Shown in pieces: positions 1 to 12,117 of a stretch of 64,000 nucleotides of DNA. Position 1 is the first letter of the stretch. The number at the start of each line of letters is the position of its first letter. The notes under the pieces were generated by a model. That model did no database searches. It saw only the letters and a list, made by a program, of their open reading frames with translations, and was not told the DNA's origin. Both the position numbers and the translations under genes were made by a program. This stretch comes from Poecilobothrus nobilitatus (Eukaryota > Arthropoda > Insecta > Diptera > Dolichopodidae), in contig OX352773.1 of the NCBI GenBank assembly GCA_947095535.1, positions 84,974,670 through 85,038,669 on the forward strand, written 5' to 3'.

Positions 1-334
1 TTAAAACTAAGAAAAGAGTCTATTGATTTTTCGCAATTTTTCAATACATTAAAAATTCTAAATCTAAAATTAAAGAATTTTAATTCACAAAATTTTTTAT
101 TGTCTTTTTGAAAAGGGCTTTAAAATCTTTGGTTTTGCATAATGTCTTGTGCAAAACTATTATATATTAAATCCTTTTTCACAATTTTCCACTTTTATGC
201 GATCTATAAGTACTCTTGAATTAAAACTTGGAATAAATAAAAATGAATTTGAATTTATGTTATATTTTCCCATGGCAAGATTTAATAAACTCAATAAAAA
301 TGGAGCAAATTTAATTTATTATTTTCTGCTTTTA
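1..334. other. AT-rich flank, no gene recognised
   Basis: This stretch precedes the piggyBac element. A 68-codon open frame (149-355) runs into the transposon end and resembles no family I know, so I treat it as chance. No repeat shared with the rest of the window is visible. Confidence 0.5.
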
Positions 335-2894
335 TTAACCTTCTTCCGTCCTTAGGGTCTTTTTCGACCCAAATCGAGATTAAATTTTGAATAACTCTGA
401 AATTATATAAATCTCAGATTAAAAATTTTATGACTTTGTTTAATTTAGTAAAAAGAACTTTTCTACAAAAAATCTCAGAATTAGGTCCAGTGGTTATGGG
501 GCTACAAAAAAAGTGACACTATAGATCCTTGTGTCAAAAATGACCCAATTAATATTATATACTAATTACTAATTACAAATTATAAATAGAATGAAATTCG
601 GTTTATTTTTTATTTGCAACTTTTCATGCATTGCTTTTTTGAAACAAAACCATAGTTGGCCGGCATTTATTATTTTTTTTTTGAATATTTTTCACTCAAA
701 TTTTTTACAGAAATTTTTAGTTTGAATCAATCAAATCAAATAGCAAGTTGTTTACTAATAAAAAATAATTTTGAATTTTTATAGTAAATAATATTATTTG
801 TTTTGTAAAAACTTACATCGGTGATAAATTCTTACTTTTGGGTCAGTACTGTCAGAACGATTAATATGAAACTTCAGATTACTCAAACAATAATCATTAG
901 ATCTTGCTAAAAATGTCATACCGAACACTAAACGAAGAAGAAATAAACGAAGTCGTACTAGAATTTTCATCCGACGATGACACTTGCTCAGAATCTTCGG
1001 ACTTTGTCGAATTTGAAGAAGACTCATACGACAGTGATGATATACCTTTAGAAACACCAGTTCAATCATATTTTTCGAAGGATGGAAAAATTGAATGGTT
1101 CTTTGAACCTTTTACACAACATGGTCAAGTTGTATCATCAAACGTAATTCATCTAACACCCGGAATTACTAGATATGCAATTACTCGTATTTCTACGGAA
1201 ACTTCTGCTTTTCAATTTATGATAACGAATGGTATTGAAAACATTATAATTCACAACACCAATTTGGAAGGGCAACGAGTATTAAAGGAGAATTGGAAAT
1301 CTATGGATGTCATAGAGCTAGAGGCATATCTTGGGCTTTTAATATTAGCAGGTGTGTACAAATCAAATAACGAAGCTCTTGAAAACTTATGGCATGCTAA
1401 AAAAGGTCGATGAGTCATAAGATTTGATGATCGTAGCACACGTACTGTAAGTAGAAATGCGAATAAACATGCACCAATCAAAGAGCTATGGGATAAATGG
1501 GTAGAAATATTACCAAATTTATACAACCCAGGTGAGTTTGTAACAATTGATGAGCAGCTTGTTGACTTTCGAGGTAGATACCCCTTTCGGCAGTATATAC
1601 CTAATAAGCCTGCCAAATACGGCCTAAAGTTTTGGGTACTCTGCGTTAGTAAAAATAGCTTCGTATGGAATAATCACCTTTACACAGGAAAGGAAGCTAA
1701 TACGGCACCTGAAAAAAATCATCGTATGCGTGTAGTTTTAGATTTATGTACAACAGAGCTCAGAGGTAGAAATGTGACAGTTGACAATTTTGTTCCGTCA
1801 CATGAATTTGGGCAAAAACTACTAAGAAGAAATATTACAATGATCGGAACTGTAATGAAAAATAAAACATCAATCCCACCTATACTTCTTGATGTGAAAG
1901 GAAAACCTTTACGCAGTTCCAAGTTTGCATTTACGCAGGATACAACAATGGTTTCGTACATTCCACGGAAAAATAAATGCGTACTTCTACAAAGTACATT
2001 TCATAAGACGAAAGAGGTTGAAAATGACAGTGATAAAAAACCTAAAATAATTATGGATTACAATGCCACAAAAGCGGGCGTTGACACAGCAGATAAGAAG
2101 ATTGCATGTTACAGCTCACGCAGAAAAATAAATAGGTGGCCAATGGTTGTATTCTTCAATATCTTAGACATATCACTACTCAATGTCTTATTTACGAGTG
2201 TGTGTCCAGAGTGGAATATTTCAAAACACCATAGAAGGCGCTTGTTCATTGAAAATGTTGGCGAATCGTTAGTAGGGCAACACATGGCCAGAAGAATTCA
2301 TATTCCACGATCTATAAATGCCCAACAACTGCTAGCTAATATTTCAACATCTACTAGCAAAAGAGGAGAGACATCCATTAGCCAAACTGTAGCTCCAAAA
2401 AGCGCTCCAAAACGAGGCCGATGCAGTTTCTGTGAAAAATCAGAAAACAAACATACTGCAAAATGCCAAAGATGTAATAATTTTGTATGCAAATCTCACA
2501 GTCAAATAGCTTGCTTATGTCCAAATTGCAAACAGTGAATACTTCAAGACTATTTTTATCATATTTTTTCATCTACATATTATTTTTTTGTATTAATTTT
2601 CTAGATTAAGTTATTATAATGAAATAAGTTATTAACATCTCCTATTAGTTTTATAAAAATTAAGTATTTGTAAAAAGGTACCTACTAGTTTAATATCAAG
2701 TTACCCATTCAATGATCATAAGTTTTAATAGTTTAAAACAAGCATTGGTCTTGTAAAGCAAAAATAATAAGGAATTAAAAAAAAATTATAAATTAAAATA
2801 TACAGTTTTGTTTTTAAGTTGAAAATATACTATGGGTCAAAAAAGACGCTAGGAACTTTAGTGTGATTTTTTTTAAGCGACGCATGAAGGTTAA
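335..2894 (+). mobile_element. piggyBac-type DNA transposon with TTAA duplication
   Basis: The element proper is 339-2890 (2,552 bp). TTAA lies at both edges, at 335-338 and 2891-2894, which is the piggyBac target-site duplication. The left end begins CCTTCTTCCGTC and the right end, reverse-complemented, begins CCTTCATGCGTC. Inside both ends there is a second shared inverted motif, GTCTTTTT(C/T)GACCC, adjacent to the terminal repeat on the left and about 45 bp in on the right. Such asymmetric inner repeats are usual in this family. The transposase reads left to right. Ends and catalytic core both survive, so this is one of the best preserved elements in the window. Confidence 0.93.
913..2538 (+). 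pseudogene. piggyBac-like transposase, one in-frame stop
   Basis: This is a cut-and-paste transposase acting in the nucleus on TTAA-flanked ends. I place the start at the ATG at 913 (MSYRTLNEEE); no ATG lies upstream in frame. The first 50 residues are acidic (SSDDDTCSESSDF), as in piggyBac N-termini. One TGA at 1411-1413 interrupts the frame, and the same frame then continues to 2538. About 15-25 residues normal for the family seem to be missing just before that stop, between LWHAKKG and IRFDDRST. The three expected catalytic aspartates are visible, in TIDEQL, TVDNF and GVDTADK. The C-terminus (about 2428-2538) is a cysteine-rich zinc domain with spaced CxxC pairs, the family's end-binding finger. 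It is very probably inactive but only lightly damaged. Confidence 0.92.
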
Positions 2895-3129
2895 TAAAAA
2901 AAATTAACGGTTTAATGATTTGATTTGTGGTTATTAAAATAAATAATTTATTGATGCTGTTACAATTCATGTACTTAATGCAAAAGCATGGAATTTTGTT
3001 TTTTTTTTTTAATTATTTCACTATATTTTACATGAAAACTTAAATAATAATCAAATCATTAAAAATACATTTAAATTTAAAAAAAAAAATATATATACAT
3101 AATTATTAATTCAATATATAAAAATATTG
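2895..3129. other. AT-rich spacer, no gene
   Basis: This is A/T-rich DNA with poly-A and poly-T runs between the piggyBac element and the first family A repeat. I see no coding potential. Confidence 0.5.
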
Positions 3130-3380
3130 AGCAGAACATGAGATATACGCATTTAAAAATAGGGCTTTTTCAAAGTTTGAGGGGCTGTGGCTCTGTAATG
3201 GACGGGGCTACATGAAAAAGTTGTTCTAGAACATTAATTTTTTTTATCAGACCTACCGATAGTTATAATTTTTTTTTTCTATCCTTAACGGTTTGGAAGT
3301 TTTGTAAACAGAAGGACGACGGACGGACTGAGTGAAACTAAATGGCACATTTTTTCAAATTTTTTTTTGGAAATATGCCA
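3130..3380 (+). repeat. Family A dispersed repeat, end fragment (A1)
   Basis: This copy has the conserved block of family A seen on the plus strand: AGATATACGCATTTAAAAAT, then GGGGCTACATGAAAAAGTTG, a GGAC-rich run (ACGGACGGACTGAGTGAAAC), then an end reading TTTTTGGAAATATGCC. The last 35 bp can fold, GGCACATT against AATATGCC with one mismatch. Related copies lie at about 9.8, 16.5, 19.4, 30.4, 30.8, 39.9, 56.4 and 61.5 kb. It is noncoding. By the family model the true 5' end is at the right. Confidence 0.85.
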
Positions 3381-3945
3381 AAAATGGTTAATTAAATAAT
3401 AATAATTTTGATATTGATTTATAAAGTTCAAAATATGTTTTGTCGTTTGGTGATATATTTATAAAGTTAAAAATATATCTTGTTGTTTGACGATTTTGTA
3501 TTGATATAATGTTAATGGTGTTATGACACTTACTTTTTTCCCAGCTTAATCTTAAACTTTATTTGCACGAAATTTAAGAAAAGTATAACAGACACAGAAA
3601 TATAAATTATTTAAGTCTTCGTGTAGTATCTCACATTAACTGTTGTTGATGTCATATCGAACAGCTTTAGCTGGTATGAGGGGTCATTTAAGTACTTTAA
3701 ATCGAACAGCATTAACAAAGTTAATATACCATCAAGGTAATAATTAGACAAAAATAAGAAAAATGTTTTACAAATTCTAGAAAAACAATTTAAAAGAAAG
3801 AAAGAACATCAAAAAAAATAATTTAAACACCAAAAAAAAAAAAAGGAAAAAAAAAAATTCTAAATTTACTTTTAAAATTACAAAATCCAATATTAACCAT
3901 TGTTTATATTTAGGTAAAAGAAGAATAAAATAGAAGAAATTAAAT
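3381..3945. other. AT-rich spacer with a short tandem duplication
   Basis: A degenerate duplication of about 40 bp lies at 3419-3500, where TATAAAGTT(C/A)AAAATAT and a T(T/C)GT(C/T)GTTTG block occur twice. A-rich runs follow at 3820-3860. No coding feature is recognised. Confidence 0.5.
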
Positions 3946-5986
3946 TATTTAAGCCGAATTCATATCTGGTATGCGGTCTGCTAGCATTAGTCATTAGTCT
4001 GCTAGCAGATCTTGTGTTGTACGAATGAATGTCTGCATGAGTTTGTAAGTTTAAGTTGTTTTTATATAATTTGTTTTTGATCCTATTAATATATTATGGC
4101 TTTTCCTGCTCCATTATGTGCTGAATGTTCAGTTGATGCGTAATGCTGTAAATATCCTTAATGTGTGAATTTAAGTTGAGATTATAAATTATTCTTAAGG
4201 CTCTATTAAGCGTAACGTGCACTTTCTTTCTAACATATGCCGGGCAGATAGGCCAGCATGTGATGTTATATCTTATATGAGGTATCATGTACGAGTTAAC
4301 CAAAAGATCAGCGACTTTTCTTGAAAGCATGAGTCCAGATCTCCTAACTGTCCCTAGTAGCGGTGCTATTTTGTTATTAAATTTTTCTACGTTCTTCTTG
4401 GGCTCATATTGCTTGTCATGAAATTTTACAGATTCATTTATAAATTCTTGAATTCTCACATTAATAGCCTTCTCAAATATTTTTGCGATACTGTTTATCA
4501 AAGTTATAGGCTTATAGTTGTTTATATCCTCTTTCTTACCACCTTTATGTAGAGGTATTGGCACTGATTCTTTGCATATTTCCCGGGAAATCACCAGTTT
4601 GGAAATAGTATTTATTAATGTAGATAATAGCGGCGCAATATGTTCAGCGATCATTTTGATTAAATTAACTGTAGCGTTCGAGTTTTTTTAAATTTCTGAT
4701 AACGTGAATAATCTCACTCTGGCACGTTGATCTGAGAAAAAATGTTGCGGGATTCAATTCATTGATAATTGATGTATTATCATCTGTGATACGTTCGGCT
4801 AACGTTAAACCAATCGATGCAAAGTGAGTGTTAAGTTCTTCTACTATGACAACCCTATCTGAGATACATGTGCCATTTATCATTAGTTTTTCCATGCCTG
4901 TATTGTTATCAAAATCAGCTGTATTGTATATGACCTTGTTCATGGTGTTAAATACCTTCTTCATGTTGTTACCTGCTTTTAATAGTTGCAAATTTAAATT
5001 TTCCTGCTTCATTTTTCTCACTAATGCTGTTACCTCACTTTTAGTTTTTTTGAAAGTCTCCTTCAAGCAGTCGTCTGCTGGGTTGCGTAGCGATTTCCTA
5101 TATAATTTATCTCGCTCTTTCATCAATCTTAGTAAATTTTTATTAATCCATGGATTACTCCTAGTTCTGATTTGTTTAATTTGTGTGTTGCTCTCTTTTA
5201 CTCTGTTTATCAGTAAGTTCTCGATGGTTGAAATGTTACTTTCCGCTACCCTCGTTCTGAATTCTTCATTAAATTTTGCCGTATTCAACTGAGGGATATA
5301 AGATTTGTTCATTTTTAGTTTCCGTACGTTAAATTTCGATATCGTTGCTGAAATAATTTTATGGTCGAATTTAGCGTTGTGATGTAGTACGATGGCTATA
5401 TTGTTTTTTACTTGATTTATGGTCGTTATAACATGATCAATAATTGTGTGTGAAGTTTCTGTGACCCTGGTAGCGTCCTTTTGAGCTATGTTGTTCACAA
5501 TACTTATTCCATTAGCACATATCGTTGCCTGATAATTTTGCGAAGAAAACTGAGAAGATTAATATTTGTATCCGCAAACATAATTAAATTCCGCTGCATG
5601 TTAAAAATTTTTTCTAGGTGATTGATATATTCCGCGTCCTCTTGATTATCCGATTTGTAAGTTGTTAGAATTTTAAAGATACTTGTTAAAGCTGTTGCTT
5701 CTATAGTTATTGTGTTGAAGTATTCATTTATCTCTATGATGGTGTATTTAGTTCCATGTTTAATAAAAATCGGTGTTCCTTCTCCTCTCTTCCAATCTCT
5801 GCAGTTGCAGATAGCTCTGTATTCTGGTAATTTGTAGTGGACGGCTTCATGCGAATATAACCAGGTTTCATTAATTATTACTATATCAAAAGGTCAACCA
5901 TATCTCATAATACAGGCTTCCAACTCGTTTATCTTGTTTCTGATACTCCTGGCATTGGCGTATAGTATTTTGAGCTGATTATTCAT
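3945..5986 (-). pseudogene. LINE ORF2 (endonuclease + RT), Jockey/CR1-like, decayed
   Basis: This is the polyprotein of a non-LTR retrotransposon: an apurinic-type endonuclease that nicks target DNA, then a reverse transcriptase. Reading leftward from an ATG at 5986, the protein starts MNNQLKILYANARSIRNK, the classic endonuclease N-terminus, followed by INETWL and FADTNINLL. A TGA sits near 5895 and there is a frame change near 5540. Endonuclease coding resumes at about 5500 (ATRVTETSHTIIDHV; FDHKII). The linker and RT fingers follow (PIPLHKGGKKEDINNYKPI, about 4560-4490) after a frameshift in an A run near 4685. At about 4395 the RT jumps straight to its C-terminal part (LGTVRRSGLMLSRKVADLL), so the palm with the catalytic aspartates is gone. 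A frame-shifted C-terminus (TRYEFGLNN) reaches about 3950. Confidence 0.88.
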
Positions 5987-6083
5987 TGGTTTTGATTAAT
6001 TTAGGTGAAGCGTAGTCTGTTTTTTCTCTCCTTTTATCTAGTTGTTTTTGGATGAATGTCCTTGTGATGAATGTCATGAAAGG
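5979..6083 (-). pseudogene. LINE ORF1 C-terminal remnant overlapping ORF2 start
   Basis: An open frame on the minus strand ends KLIKTNE-stop, with the stop (5979-5981) just past the ORF2 ATG, so the two frames overlap by 8 bp (ATGAATAA). It is rich in lysine and arginine (QKQLDKRREKTDYASPKL), as gag-like ORF1 tails are. The frame runs into mariner sequence at about 6084, so the LINE is 5'-truncated or interrupted there. The identity rests on position and composition only. Confidence 0.5.
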
Positions 6084-6625
6084 TATATATAGCTGTGAGC
6101 AGAAGTGTTGAAGAAGATCCAAAAACTTCCATTCGTCATCGTTTGCAGCAATTAAACATCAAACCATCCACATTATTCAACATTTTACATCGTGATCTCC
6201 ATTTAAAGGCTTATAAGATCCAGCTGACGCAAGAATTAAAACCAACTGACCATGCATTATGTCGGCAATTCGTTTCCTGGGCAATCGAAAAACAAGAAAA
6301 AAATGAGAATTTTTTAAACAAAATAATCTTCACCGACGAAGCTCATTTTCAGCTCAATGGCTACGTCAATAAACAGAATTGCCGCATTTAGTGTGAAGAG
6401 AATCCAAGGGTTATCTTAGAGCAACGAGTGATTCAGAATTTTGGTAAAAGTTTGGAAGCCTGCCGAAGAAGTAGAGGGAGCCACTTGGCCGACATAATTT
6501 TTCATTATTAACCGGAACCTATTTGTAATAAATTAAAATAAAAATATATTTAATATTTCAAAAAAAAAAGTCGTTTTATATTAAAATTAAAATGATACCT
6601 CAATTTGGAACACCCTATATAATGT
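6084..6625 (+). pseudogene. mariner/Tc-like transposase remnant with internal deletion
   Basis: The reading frame from about 6090 (SRSVEEDPKTSIRHRLQQLN) covers the end of the DNA-binding domain and the start of the catalytic domain of an IS630-Tc1-mariner transposase. It includes IIFTDEAHFQLNGYVNKQN with the first catalytic aspartate. After the stop at 6389-6391 the sequence jumps to the extreme C-terminus (RVIQNFGKSLEACRR ... HLADIIFHY, about 6428-6505), so the second and third catalytic residues are deleted. The right end carries GGAACACCCTATATA (about 6608-6622), which looks like the inner part of this family's terminal inverted repeat. The left end is lost against the LINE. Confidence 0.85.
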
Positions 6626-6788
6626 ATACTTATACATATAATAATTTTCTATATTTTCTACTTACCTATATCTATATATGTATGTATATACTCATATACT
6701 TATATTTTATACTTGTAATTTAAAAATTTAGGTCTCAGGTAAGCAAATTTGCTTTCAATTTTTGAATTAAAAGCTATAATAAATAAAA
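6626..6788. other. AT-rich spacer
   Basis: This is A/T-rich DNA with TATATG-type runs before the Helitron coding remnant. It could include that element's 5' region, but I see no diagnostic 5' terminus. Confidence 0.4.
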
Positions 6789-9712
6789 ATGAATAATCAA
6801 GCTGGAAAAAATTCTACGAAAACGAAACACGTAAAAACTGCCACTCAAAGAAAGAGAAAATTAGAAAAGAAAAGGCAAATATATAGAAAAAAACGAGAGT
6901 CTGAAACTTATGAAGATAAACGTTTAAGATTAGATAAAACTAATGACATTATAAAAAATAAAGCGAATAAACGTACCATCAGAGTTTAAAAATCAAAAGC
7001 TATTAAACATAAAAGGAAATCTTTAGAAACTAACGAACATCGCAAAAATCGACTAGAATACCATCGTATTTATTATCATATTTCATATTATTTTTGAAAC
7101 AGAGGAAGAACACCAAGCTCAATTACAAACACACCGAGAACGACGGGAACAAATGAAATTAGAAAAAAATAAACAAATTGAAATATTCAATAAGAACTAT
7201 TAATACATTTTGCGATAAAATATGTCAGATTTGTACAAAATGATGCTATCCCAATCAACTTGTTTCCGTTTCATTTAATCCTGATAATAAGCTGTATTTA
7301 CCTCCTGAACTCACAGAATCAAGAACTTTGCTCTTATGTCATCGATGTGCTACACATGTAAAAAGTCAAAAACGAACAGCTCCACCAAAATCTTACTGGA
7401 ACAATATAGTGGAAGTGATTTTACTATGTTTAACAGAAAATGTTCAATAGAATACGCCTATATTGCTCTCTATCAAGGAACTCTTGATGATACTCGAATT
7501 AGGGAAGAGCTAAAAGTGGCACTTCAGAAACTTTTTGAACAATATAACAGTGGAATATTAATATCTAATAGCAACGTTATGAAATTTAATACAAAATTGT
7601 AGTTCTCTAATTCCCATTCATGTAGGCCAAAAGGGTATAAAGCATATGCACATGGAAAAGCTTGCGTAATAGAATGTGAAACTACTGAAAAGCTTACACA
7701 CATTTGCAAAAAAGCCGCTGGACCTGTTAGAAAAGCTGGGCCAATTTACACTCTTTGATTATCTACATTCATACCGAAAACTTTCGAGGAAAATATACAA
7801 TAACCCGCACAAAACATAGCATCAGAAACTGGTACTATAAATCCTGAAATAGAACAAGATATTTCATCCATTCCATTCCATTTTATGATTCGTGTAAATG
7901 CGCTTATGAAATTTATTAAGCAACCATAACATATACGGAGAAAAAGTAATAGACTTTTGGAACAGAATAGAATTCCAAAATCGTGGTGGTCCACATTTAC
8001 ATATGGTCCTTTGCATTGAAAATCATCCATCATTTGAAACTAAAGAAGGAATAAATTTGCTTGACCAAGTAATTGTACGGGAAATGCCAGATGAAGATTC
8101 TGAATTACATGGCTTAGTAAAAAATGTCAAATACATCATCATCCAAATATATGTAAGAAAAATACTAATGCCAATTGTAGATTTGCCTTTCCTCGTCACG
8201 AGTGCGAACAAACTAAAATTGTTTCCCATTCTTCCGACGAATTTATTTGAAGTGGTGGGCGCATTTGTTTACTAAAACGGAAAAACAAAGATGAGTTAAC
8301 AATTACAATCCAACATTGCTCAAATTGTGGAAAGGAAACATGGATATTCAACCCTGTGGAACTAATGAATCTATAGCGTTTTATATTGCGAAATATATGT
8401 GAAAAAAAGAACCGACTAATCTTAATGTTGGAATTGCAGAAACTATACGACAAATTCTAAAAGAAACTTGTGATGTTTCCAGAAAAATGTTCAAAATTTG
8501 TGTGAGAAATTTGAGAGAGCTATAAGTTTCAGCATGTGAATGTGCGTATAGATTATGCCATGAAATTAAAAGATAGTTCACGAAGTTGTATTTTTTTATT
8601 TTTTGTTCAGAAGAACGCTATAGAGTTATTAAATTCAATGACTTCGGACATGTAAAGGGCTATTGTGATAATATTTTCGATCGATATCTAAAACGTCCTA
8701 CATGTCCACAAGAAGGTTTTGATTTCAACTTCGACACAATGAACTTGACCACTTTTACCAATCATTTTCAGCCTTATTATAGACAGAGACAAGGAGAAAA
8801 TGATGAAAATATCGATGATAATACATATATCAAGACAGATATCAAGGAAGCTATAGGCTGTGACTGATGGTTCAAAAATGTCTTCATGAAATAAACCAGC
8901 GGTTGTTCGAGTTTCATTTTTCAAAGTTGCAGACGACGAAGAAAAGTACTACTACAGTATACTTTTACAGTATGTTTCATTTAGAGATTAAAATGAATTA
9001 TTGAATGCATACAATTCCGTCAAAGAAGCGTTTTTAGCAAGAGTAGATGTCAAAGTGTCAAGAAATGAATTCCACACTATGCGCTAAAAACAGCTAGAAA
9101 ATGCTTTCCGACAAGTTCATGCCTTTGAAATTCTAGAAAATCCCGAACCAGTTGAAGAACATATTGAATCTATAAACAATCAAATGAACCATGAAGAATT
9201 CAAAAATAGGTATGCTGATATGAATGTCTAACAACGATTCATTTTTAGCGTAGTAACCCAAGCAATTTTTGATCAAACACATGGAAATAGTGATATCAGA
9301 TTACGATTATTCGTAACAGGTGTCGAAGGTTTATGTAAAACGTTCTTATTAAATATGCTTAAAAATCAAATTAACAGATGTTACCAAAGAATAGCAGTAA
9401 AAGTGTGCTCATTAACTTGTGTTGCAGCTCGTCTGATAGGCAGTACAACTCATTGCGCCTTGAAATTACCTGTTAAAAAAGATGGAAGAATTTCTACAGT
9501 TATGACATTTTTATCTGGAAATGTTCTATAAGTAATGCGTAACCAATGGAGGGAAATCGAATTTTTGTTTGTAGACGAAATATCTATCGTGTCATATCAA
9601 AATTTGTGTAAAATAGACTCTAGGCTTAGGCAACTTAAAAATAATCCTAATGGTTCCTTTTGGTGGCATTAATATTATATTTTATGGAGATTTATTCCAA
9701 TTCTGAAATAAC
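6789..9712 (+). pseudogene. Helitron-type Rep/PIF1-like helicase, heavily decayed
   Basis: These are remnants of a rolling-circle transposase (HUH Rep nickase fused to a 5'-3' helicase). From the left: a basic N-terminal part (MNNQAGKNSTKTKHVKTATQ, 6789-6989). A cysteine-rich segment follows with a Helitron-like LYLPPELTESRTLLLCHRC, about 7290-7350. The Rep block RGGPHLHMVL at 7981-8010 has the HxH pair of the HUH motif, then ENHPSFETKEGINLLDQV and CxNCGKETW. A probable catalytic tyrosine region (CAYRLCH) lies near 8540-8560. FNDFGHVKGYCDN ... at 8586-8867 belongs to the linker. The helicase starts near 9245: Walker A is degenerate (GVEGLCKTFLL, with the glycine before KT replaced) at about 9320-9350, and Walker B is FLFVDEISIVS at about 9562-9595. 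The protein breaks off at about 9710, before the remaining helicase motifs. Many stops and frameshifts make it inactive. Confidence 0.88.
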
Positions 9713-9792
9713 TCATACTTATTTCGAAAGATCTAACCTCCTCTCAAAATTTTAAGTTTCTAACCTAAATAATTTGGCAGATAGAAGGGGCC

Positions 9793-10036
9793 AGAAATTT
9801 TACAAAAATTGATTTTCGTTTAACGGTAAATTAAAATATCGTATGGAAAAAGTATGGCTGGGGCTACAGAAAAAAGTTGTTCAAGAAAATTTATTGTTTT
9901 TAGATGCGTATTCCTAGTCAAAATTTCTATTTGCTCTATTTGAAACGGTATAGAAGTTTTGTTTGACAAACCAGGAAAAACAGCGAGAAAGAGTGAAACT
10001 AATAGACACATTGTACAAATTTTTTTACAAAAATGT
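9793..10036 (+). repeat. Family A repeat, internally deleted copy (A2)
   Basis: The left part matches the family A block ending TAACGGTAAATT. It is joined directly to the GGGGCTACA(G/T)(A/G)AAAAAGTTGTTC block and a terminal GAGTGAAACTAATAGACACA. The GGAC tract is decayed to AAACAGCGAGAAAG. It abuts the truncated end of the Helitron helicase. Confidence 0.75.
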
Positions 10037-10289
10037 TAAAAATTGAAGCAATCTAAAAGCTTTAACATATTTGTATATTGACATGTACATGAAGGACTTG
10101 TGACTACTAACTACAAAATGGCGAAAAACAAAATAAATTTAAAATGATTCTGATGTAAATAATAATACATAAAATAAATAACTAAAATCAAATCCTTTTA
10201 TTTATATTTTATAAGTTATAAAGTAAAGTTTTTAAAATAAATTTAAGTATGATAAATATATTTTTATTTTTATAACACTATTTGAACTA

Positions 10290-11062
10290 AAAGGCTGTTA
10301 AATATACTTGAAGTTTTGGGCTACCCCTACTTTAGCGGCTTTTTCAATTACTATCCAAACACATGTTTAAAAACAACTATTATTCGCTACGGATTAAATT
10401 AATAATAGAGATTTAGTACAAGATATGTACTATTTTCTTGCAAAACAAAAGTCAGCCTGAGAGGGGCATTAGCTTGGTTTAGGAATGTACCTCCGCATTT
10501 ATCTTAGGGAAGTGAAGGGTGAAAACCGGTCCCGTTTTTGAAAGGTTGTAACATACTCTACCTGGATTACTCTACCTAATTTTCAAGTTTAAAGAGTTTA
10601 TCGTAAAATCTCTTGATTTTATCACAATTTTAATTTAGAGTCCCAATAGTAGGGCTAGGACCCACTTAAGTTTTCAGCCTCAAATTATTTTAACAGCAAC
10701 TAAATCGTAAGAGTAACATTTATACCAAATTTAATTCAAATCGTATACCGAATCATTCAAATCGTATATCAAATAATATCCGGATATTTTAAGGCGGACC
10801 CACTGAAGCTACAAACTTAAAATTTTGTGTCCCAATGCAAGAGCGTAAGAATAACCTACATGCCAAATTTGATTAAAACCCGATATATTTTTTGTGTCTG
10901 ACCACATTATGAGGGAGTTCCACTACAGTTTCCGACCTTAAATTTGCAGAGGTCCTATTCACAACATTAACCTCTATACTAAATTTCATTCTAATCGGAT
11001 AAGAATTACATGAATTATGCTGATAACAAGTTTTAGCAGCCGCGGCCGCGGACGCGGTATTT
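10290..11062. repeat. Unclassified noncoding repeat with about 120-140 bp degenerate units
   Basis: A motif of the form GGACCCACTNAAG...CTTAAAAT recurs at about 10657, 10795 and 10913 (as GTTCCACTACAG...CTTAAAT). Each is followed by a (C/T)(A/C)AAATTT(A/G)ATT-type block before the next unit. There is no coding potential and no matching copy elsewhere in the window. The right edge is a sharp GC-rich patch, GCAGCCGCGGCCGCGGACGC (11038-11057). Confidence 0.55.
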
Positions 11063-12117
11063 AAAAAAATATTTTTTTTTGGATTTTACACTCTTAATAT
11101 AAATTTTCAGGCAAATTTAATTTTTTTTTTCGAAAACCCATCACAAACATTCATTTAACTATGAGTTATATAAATAACATTAATTTTAAAAATCAATCTT
11201 AAATTATACATACCACTAGAAAGTAAGCTTTATCTTTTTGTGTCATATTGTTAATAAGCTTTTTATATTACTGACTTTTTTTTCATGACAAAACAACATT
11301 AATGATGGGACTTGTTTTAATGAAAATTTATTATCTTACCTTTTTCATATCTTTCATCATATCTTCCAATTAATAATTTTTTTTATTTTTAATTAAAAAA
11401 AAATTAAAGATAAATTTCAGTATTACCTATGTAGAATTTTATTTTTTAGAAGTGTGTATCTTAATTATGATAACTGAGATTAAGGTTACATTCTGTAAAC
11501 TACAAAAAAAATAAACTTCTCTCGATTGTCAGTGGTATGTTACGTATTTATATTAAATATTGTATTTTATTAATTATGTTTTAAATCCTGTTATCAGAGT
11601 TTTAAAAATTAAAAAGTTAAAACACAAATACTACATAACCTAAAATACTAACAGGTATTACAACATACCGACATACTATAAACAACAACCTTACATAACC
11701 TATCGTAATAACTACCACATACTTAACAAATTCTTAAAGAACTACACGTGATAGAATAAAAATAAAATAATCGAAAATATATGTGTTGGAAATTGTAAAT
11801 TTAACCTTAAGTACATATATATAATTTTTTTTTATCAAACGCAAATTTTAACCCTATTTACAAAGTAGTTTTATGAACCTAAGAAGTTTACGACCTTGTA
11901 AAGTGAAAAAATAAGAAAAGAAATTATATAATTTATTTTTATTAAGAAAACAAATTATATAAAAAAAAAGAGTTTTTCACTGATCAAAATTAATTATTTC
12001 TGTTTCTTTTTATCGTTATATTCTGCAGTCTTCCGACATTTTAATTTTTTTTTCAAATCTAAACAATTGTTTTTTAGTTAGTTATTTAAGTTTTATAGTT
12101 ATATTTTGTAAGTTATA
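11063..12117. other. AT-rich stretch, nothing recognised
   Basis: Both strands were read. There is no open frame above background, no copy of the repeat families and no terminal repeats. Confidence 0.5.

Noticed and set aside
4828..5292. 154-codon plus-strand open frame
   Set aside because: It is antisense to the LINE ORF2 linker and endonuclease; no similarity on plus.
7336..8924. Separate small genes in several frames
   Set aside because: They are pieces of one frameshifted Helitron Rep protein, in order and on the same strand; the minus frames are shadows.
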